64,000 nucleotides of DNA. It comes from Rhodopirellula sp. SM50 (GTDB lineage Bacteria > Planctomycetota > Planctomycetia > Pirellulales > Pirellulaceae). A program made the position numbers and the translations under genes. The stretch is from the NCBI RefSeq assembly GCF_002289565.1, contig NZ_NTFY01000061.1:1-64000 (forward strand), in the 5' to 3' direction. This document shows positions 59,633 to 64,000 of this stretch, one piece after another. The notes beneath the pieces were generated by a model that worked only from the letters and a program-made list of their open reading frames with translations, was not told where the DNA came from and made no database searches. Each line of letters begins with the position of its first letter. Position 1 is the first letter of the stretch.

Positions 59633-61180
59633 ATGCTGGCACGACTGAAGACGTTTACTTTGTTGGGCATTGAGGCGATGCCGGTCGACGTCGAAGTCGA
59701 CATCTCTCCGGCGGCGATGCCGAAAACGATTCTGGTCGGGTTGCCGGACACGGCGGTCAAGGAATCCACGCACCGCGTCGAACGGGCGATCGTCAACAGC
59801 GGCTTCACCCGGCCGCATGACCGCGTCGTGATCAATCTGGCCCCCGGTGATTTGCCCAAGCAGGCGGCTTCGTTTGACTTGCCGGTCGCACTCGGAGTCC
59901 TGGCCGGCAGCGGGCAGTTGATCCCGGACCGGTTGGACCACTACGCGATCATCGGAGAATTGGCACTCGAAGGGCATACCCGGCCGGTCAAGGGCGGACT
60001 GTCGATCGCGATCGAAACGGCCAAAAACGAGGGGCTGCGCGGGATCGTGCTGCCGGCCGAAAACGCCGGTGAAGCGGCGGTGGTGGAAGGGCTGGAAGTG
60101 ATCCCGGTGGAGAGCCTTTCGCAAGCCGTGGCGTTTTTCGCCGGAGAGATCGACATCGCCCCGGCGCCGAGTCGCTTGGAACAGCTGTTCGAAGAGTACA
60201 GTGCTTACGACGTCGACTTTGGAGACGTCCGCGGCCAGGAAGCGGCCAAGCGCGCCGTCACGCTCGCCGCGGCGGGGCGGCATAATTTAATCATGATCGG
60301 TCCGCCGGGTTCAGGTAAGACCATGCTGGCCAAGCGTGTGCCGACGGTGTTGCCACAGCTGAGTGCCCCCGAATCGATCGAGACGACTCGGATCTACAGT
60401 GCACTCGGTCAACTGCCCACCGGACAACCGTTGCTGGCCCGGCGACCGTTCCGTTCGCCCCATCATACGATCAGCGATGCCGGACTGGTCGGCGGCGGCA
60501 GTCCCCCGTCACCCGGCGAAATCAGCAAAGCGCATAACGGGATCTTGTTCTTGGACGAATTACCCGAGTTCAATCGCAAGACACTCGAAGTGATGCGTCA
60601 ACCGCTCGAAGACGGCATCGTCACCATTTCGCGTGCCCTTCGCAGCACCACGTTCCCGGCAGATTTCATGCTGATCGCGGCGGCCAACCCGTGTCCCTGT
60701 GGCTACCGCAGCGACCCGCGACGCAATTGCAACTGCACGCCGCCACAAGTCGAAAAATACATGTCAAAAATTTCGGGGCCGCTCATGGACCGTATTGACA
60801 TTCATATCGAAGTCCCCTCGGTGCCCTTTGAAGAACTCTCCTCATCGTCGGTGACCGGAACGTCCAGCGAAGCGATGCGCGCGGATGTCGAACGTGCTCG
60901 TTGTGTTCAAGCGGAACGATTTGCCGATGGTCCCTCGGACGTCCGCTACAACGCGCAAATGACCAGCCGCCAAGTCCGGGAGCACTGCAAACTGGACAAG
61001 TCCTGCCAACAGATGCTGCGTCATAGCGTCGAAGAGAACGGGCTCTCCGCACGCGCCCACGACAAAATCTTACGCGTCTGCCGAACGATCGCCGACATTG
61101 CCGGTGACAAAGACATCAACGAGAACCATCTCGCCGAAGCGATCAACTACCGCAACCTGGACCGCGATTTGTGGATTTGA
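59633..61180 (+). CDS. comM: YifB/ComM family Mg-chelatase-like AAA+ ATPase
   Basis: 515 aa, full length. N-terminal ChlI-like domain with VEVDISPAAMPKTILVGLPD and DFGDVRGQEAAKRAV, Walker A GPPGSGKT (223-230), Walker B ILFLDELPEF, sensor and the Cys-rich AANPCPCGYRSD...CNCTP loop, then the C-terminal lid QVREHCKLD..ARAHDKILRV. ComM is a hexameric DNA helicase that promotes branch migration in natural transformation of Gram-negatives; YifB proteins are widespread and may serve recombination generally. Starts at ATG 59633 with GGGGG 6 nt upstream, supplied by a dispersed repeat. Confidence 0.93.
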   Translation: MLARLKTFTLLGIEAMPVDVEVDISPAAMPKTILVGLPDTAVKESTHRVERAIVNSGFTRPHDRVVINLAPGDLPKQAASFDLPVALGVLAGSGQLIPDRLDHYAIIGELALEGHTRPVKGGLSIAIETAKNEGLRGIVLPAENAGEAAVVEGLEVIPVESLSQAVAFFAGEIDIAPAPSRLEQLFEEYSAYDVDFGDVRGQEAAKRAVTLAAAGRHNLIMIGPPGSGKTMLAKRVPTVLPQLSAPESIETTRIYSALGQLPTGQPLLARRPFRSPHHTISDAGLVGGGSPPSPGEISKAHNGILFLDELPEFNRKTLEVMRQPLEDGIVTISRALRSTTFPADFMLIAAANPCPCGYRSDPRRNCNCTPPQVEKYMSKISGPLMDRIDIHIEVPSVPFEELSSSSVTGTSSEAMRADVERARCVQAERFADGPSDVRYNAQMTSRQVREHCKLDKSCQQMLRHSVEENGLSARAHDKILRVCRTIADIAGDKDINENHLAEAINYRNLDRDLWI

Positions 61181-61297
61181 AACGGTTTGGGGGGAAAGAT
61201 TGGCAGAATGATTCGGGGCAGAATGGTGCGTGGGGGATGCGGGGATTTTTTTTTAGATTCTTGTTAACCTGCGGGCCGCGGGCGGCATTTATCTATC

Positions 61298-61852
61298 ATG
61301 GAGCCCGTGAACCAACCCCGCACCGACGATTCCGCTGATTCCGCCTTCGTGGGACTGCTGACCGAATGCCAGCTCCCGCTGCGGTTGTACGTCCGCGCCT
61401 TGCTACCGGGCGACCCCGCCGCCGGCGATGTGATCCAGCAAGCCAACGCGAAGATCTGGGAAAAACGCGGTGATTTTGAACCGGGGACCAATTTCAAGGC
61501 TTGGACGATGGCGATCGCCCGGTTCGAAGTCTTGAACCATCGAAAACGCCAAGCCCGTGACGCCCGGCTGCATTTCTCCGACGAATTGGAAGAAACCGTC
61601 GCCACCGAGTTGGCTCAGGTCACCGACGACTTGGCCGAGCGGCAAGCGGCGCTTCGCGAGTGCATGCAGGCGCTGAAACCGGCCAGTCGCGAACTACTGA
61701 TGCGGCGCTACGCCACGCAGCAGCCGTTGGCAGAATTTGCCAGCCAGCTCGGACGCTCCGTCGGTGGAGTCAAAGTCACGCTGCATCGACTGCGGACCGC
61801 GCTGGCCGAATGTATCGAACGACGCCTGCTTGCCACGGGAGAAACGGAATGA
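61298..61852 (+). CDS. ECF-like sigma factor (Rhodopirellula/Verrucomicrobium family)
   Basis: 184 aa, of the planctomycete-verrucomicrobial sigma-70 family. Region 2: LPLRLYVRALLPGDPAAGDV, IQQANAKIWEKRGDF, NFKAWTMAIARFEVLNHRK; region 4: LKPASRELLMRRYATQQPLA then EFASQLGRSVGGVKVTLHRL. ATG 61298; the 117-bp region before it contains CAGAATGATTCGGGGCAGAA repeats and a run of nine T. Its stop overlaps the start of the FecR/LamG gene by ATGA, so the two are translationally coupled; that protein is probably its regulator. Confidence 0.9.
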   Translation: MEPVNQPRTDDSADSAFVGLLTECQLPLRLYVRALLPGDPAAGDVIQQANAKIWEKRGDFEPGTNFKAWTMAIARFEVLNHRKRQARDARLHFSDELEETVATELAQVTDDLAERQAALRECMQALKPASRELLMRRYATQQPLAEFASQLGRSVGGVKVTLHRLRTALAECIERRLLATGETE

Positions 61853-63495
61853 CCCCCGACGAACAAGCGACACTGCTCGATGCGCTGTTGGACGGCGATA
61901 TCAACGAAGCCGACTTCCTGAGACTGGAGGCGGAGCTGAGCGTCGATGCCGAAGTCCGAAAGGCTTACTATCGACGGCTGGAGATGGATCTGTTGCTGGA
62001 AGAAGTGGCCGCGGAGGAAGTTCACCGCTTGCCTCCCCTTGCCGAACCGATCTTGCAGCGCACGCCGAAGCGTGGGCTGTGGTGGGCCGGCCTGTTGGCC
62101 GCGATCGCCGCCGGGTTGGTTTTGTTCGTGACGATGTTTGCCGGCCCCGCCGATCAAAACGATCGCCCCCAGGTGGCACAAACCATCCAGGAAAACGAAC
62201 CCTCGGCGACGGGCTTCGGCGTCTTGAGCGGACAGTCCGATGCGGTTTGGGAAGGCGAGGCGATCGAAAACGGCGGGTTATTGCCGCAGGGCGAATTGCA
62301 CCTTGTGTCCGGTTTGGTCCACGTCGAGCTGTTTAGCGGCGTGCAGATGGTGATTCGCGGCGAGGCGATGTTTTCGATCGATTCGCCGATGCAGGTCAGC
62401 CTGCGGAAAGGCAGCGCGAGGGCTCACGTGCCCGAACCCGCTCACGGGTTTCGTCTGAAAACCGGAGCCGGAGAAGTCATCGATTTGGGCACTGAATTCA
62501 CCGTCGATGTGGACGAGACGCGCTCGAGCGTGAAGGTGGTCGACGGCGAAGTCGAGTTGCGAACGCGCGAAGCCGAGACGCGGCGACTGCGCGACGGCGA
62601 AGGGGTCGAATTGGCTGCCGACGGAACGTTGGCGAAGGAGTCGGCTGACGACATCGCATTGATCGGACCGGCCGCCTTTCAAGATGTATTGGCCGAGCGT
62701 CAGTCGGATCAGTACCGTCGCTGGCAGCTCGCCACACAATTGCTGCGCAACGACCCGCGGCTGATGGCACACTATTTGGTCGACCCGACGCAAGGCTGGT
62801 CGCGAACGCTGGTCAATCGGGCGTCGGCGGCAAGCCGGGTCAATGGCACAGCGATCGCCGGTGACGGGGCGGTCGTCGCCGCGACACCGACGCAAGACCG
62901 CTGGGGTCGCGACGGCGGTGCGTTGGATTTCAGCCGCATGGGCAGCCGCGTCCGAGTGGTGGTTCCCGGAGAGCATCGCGGGTTGACGCTGATGTGCTGG
63001 GTGAAAATCAACAGTCTGGATCGATGGTACAATTCACTGTTCCTGACCGACGGCCACGAAGATCGCGAGCCGCATTGGCAGCTCATGAATGACGGCCGAA
63101 TGTTCTTCTCCGTCAAACCACCCGACATCGACCACCTGCCGCCAGCCGAACGGGAGCGACAAGTGTTTTACTCCCCGCCGTTTTGGGAAACCTCAATGAG
63201 TGGCCAGTGGATCATGCTGGCGACGGTTTATGATGTCGATCAGAAACTGGTGACCCACTACGTCAACGGCACACCGATCAGTCGCGAATCGATTCCGGAG
63301 ACGTTTTTGGTCGAATCGATCAAGATCGGTGCCGCATCGATTTGCAATTGGAGCGAGCCGATGTACCGCAGCGATGCAACGTTTGTGGTTCGAAATTTAA
63401 ATGGTTGTGTGGACGAGTTTGCGCTTTTCTCCGGCGCACTTTCGCACGAAGAAATCTCTAATCTCTATCACGCTGGAAACCCGAATGAGCGATAG
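61849..63495 (+). CDS. FecR/LamG-type membrane protein, probable regulator of the upstream sigma factor
   Basis: 548 aa. Residues 1-72 form a cytoplasmic anti-sigma-like segment (DEQATLLDALLDGDINEADF), one transmembrane helix at 78-98, a FecR-type periplasmic domain at about 135-250 (VSLRKGSARAHVPEPAHGF, VIDLGTEFTVDVDE, VVDGEVELRTRE), and a LamG/concanavalin-like beta-sandwich at about 360-545 (LTLMCWVKINSLDRWYNSLF). The ATGA overlap with the sigma gene and 110-nt gap to the PSCyt1 gene give the standard planctomycete sigma-FecR-PSCyt1 module, likely sensing extracellular polysaccharide or its degradation. Confidence 0.85.
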   Translation: MTPDEQATLLDALLDGDINEADFLRLEAELSVDAEVRKAYYRRLEMDLLLEEVAAEEVHRLPPLAEPILQRTPKRGLWWAGLLAAIAAGLVLFVTMFAGPADQNDRPQVAQTIQENEPSATGFGVLSGQSDAVWEGEAIENGGLLPQGELHLVSGLVHVELFSGVQMVIRGEAMFSIDSPMQVSLRKGSARAHVPEPAHGFRLKTGAGEVIDLGTEFTVDVDETRSSVKVVDGEVELRTREAETRRLRDGEGVELAADGTLAKESADDIALIGPAAFQDVLAERQSDQYRRWQLATQLLRNDPRLMAHYLVDPTQGWSRTLVNRASAASRVNGTAIAGDGAVVAATPTQDRWGRDGGALDFSRMGSRVRVVVPGEHRGLTLMCWVKINSLDRWYNSLFLTDGHEDREPHWQLMNDGRMFFSVKPPDIDHLPPAERERQVFYSPPFWETSMSGQWIMLATVYDVDQKLVTHYVNGTPISRESIPETFLVESIKIGAASICNWSEPMYRSDATFVVRNLNGCVDEFALFSGALSHEEISNLYHAGNPNER

Positions 63496-63604
63496 ACCCA
63501 CCGGAATGCAATCAAGTTACTCCCGACGACGATCGAGCGCATCCCAGACGTGTTCACGCGGTTCGGCCGACAGGCCAACACGTGGCGTTAGCCGGTGGCG
63601 CGTG

Positions 63605-64000
63605 ATGGATGATGTTTCCGGCGCCGCTCGCTCACGCTTCCCGCTGGGACCGGCCGCTCGCTCACGCTTCCCGCTGGGACCGGCCGCTCGCTCACGCTTC
63701 CCGCTGGCGGTGGTGGCGGTGGTGTTGCTGGCCGGGATGGCTCGGGCGGACGAATCGGCCGAAGGCGATTGGGAGGCGGATTCGGTCCAGGCGGCGGAAC
63801 GCGATTTCACGCTCAAGGTCTTGCCACTGTTGAAGGACAAGTGCCTGGGGTGCCACGGTGGGGACGAAGAGGACATCAAGGGTGAATTCAGCGTGGTCAG
63901 CCGTGACGACTTGTTGCGCGGCGGTGAATCGGAAGAGCCGTCGATCGTCCCAGGCCATCCCGACGAGGGCACATTGATCGAGGCGATCGCTTGGGAAGGC
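63605..64000 (+). CDS. PSCyt1 (planctomycete cytochrome c) domain protein, 5' part only
   Basis: 132 codons without a stop, cut by the window end. N-terminus has an ARSRFPLGP repeat from the 30-bp array, then a signal-like helix (LAVVAVVLLAGMARADE) and the PSCyt1 domain: DFTLKVLPLLKDKCLGCHGG with heme-binding C80-x2-C83-H84, then GEFSVVSRDDLLRGGESEEP and IVPGHPDEGTLIEAI. Such proteins usually continue with DUF1549/DUF1553 domains and sit next to a DUF1501 gene. ATG 63605 chosen; GTG 63602 is adjacent. The repeat in front of the signal helix is unusual and may mean the true start lies further in. Confidence 0.82.
   Translation, partial: MDDVSGAARSRFPLGPAARSRFPLGPAARSRFPLAVVAVVLLAGMARADESAEGDWEADSVQAAERDFTLKVLPLLKDKCLGCHGGDEEDIKGEFSVVSRDDLLRGGESEEPSIVPGHPDEGTLIEAIAWEG
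63626..63706. repeat. In-frame 30-bp tandem repeat, 2.7 copies (ARSRFPLGPA codons)
   Basis: GCTCGCTCACGCTTCCCGCT plus GGGACCGGCC repeats at 63626-63655, 63656-63685 and partly 63686-63706, exact in sequence, directly before the hydrophobic signal segment of the PSCyt1 gene. Confidence 0.93.

Noticed and set aside
1-64000. tRNA, rRNA, insertion sequences or phage genes
   Set aside because: Scanned for cloverleaf-like segments, transposase motifs and integrase motifs; none found.

Overview
The window reads as a chromosomal segment of a planctomycete, most likely the family Pirellulaceae (Rhodopirellula/Stieleria/Rubripirellula type). Reasons: two Cys-type sulfatases; proteins carrying the N-terminal LExRxLLA motif and C-terminal dockerin-like repeats; a PSCyt1 cytochrome next to an ECF sigma factor and a FecR/LamG protein; Ser/Thr kinases fused to TPR or WD40 repeats; an MfnB-like gene of the C1-carrier pathway; and many short intergenic hairpins and 14-16 bp tandem arrays. 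Taxon assignment is inference; no rRNA or tRNA was seen.

Layout. 1-316: intergenic repeats with a perfect 27-bp hairpin. 0.3-8 kb: CPBP protease and RNase D, a divergent MfnB-like enzyme, a 75-aa protein, a TraB/GumN protein, a DUF374 acyltransferase, a CxxC protein and a TPR membrane protein. 8-14.6 kb: a probable operon on the minus strand, MarR regulator - HlyD adaptor - RND pump - PlsC-like acyltransferase, with a SlyA-like palindrome before the regulator. 14.8-19.7 kb: Gfo/Idh/MocA oxidoreductase, small membrane protein plus WD40 protein, and a dockerin-tailed surface protein. 19.9-25.1 kb: heptaheme cytochrome c-TPR protein and two divergent sulfatases. 25.2-35.2 kb: the most interesting region, a probable ribosomally synthesised peptide (RiPP) biosynthetic cluster. 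35.4-38 kb: TonB-dependent receptor. 38.3-58.8 kb: two giant Ser/Thr kinases flanking a gene of about 4,060-4,096 codons for a Calx-beta/RTX/propeller/PKD/dockerin surface protein; the second kinase overlaps its sigma-factor gene by 4 nt. 59.6-64 kb: YifB/ComM ATPase, then a sigma factor - FecR/LamG - PSCyt1 module cut by the window end.

The RiPP region encodes an APH-type kinase fused to a HopA1-type domain (the pair used as separate kinase and lyase proteins for Ser/Thr dehydration in thioamitide and class V lanthipeptide pathways), a 76-aa Ala/His-rich then Gly/Pro/Gln-rich peptide directly upstream of it (candidate precursor), an S53 peptidase whose C-terminal tail resembles the peptide's leader, a VAO-type FAD oxidoreductase, an O-methyltransferase-type enzyme and a cobalamin-binding radical SAM protein with the CWWGEKSHCTFC signature of the RiPP-maturation radical SAM family. 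No LanC, YcaO or known cyclase is visible, so the product class would be new or hybrid. Function is inferred from family membership and gene order; no product is known from the sequence.
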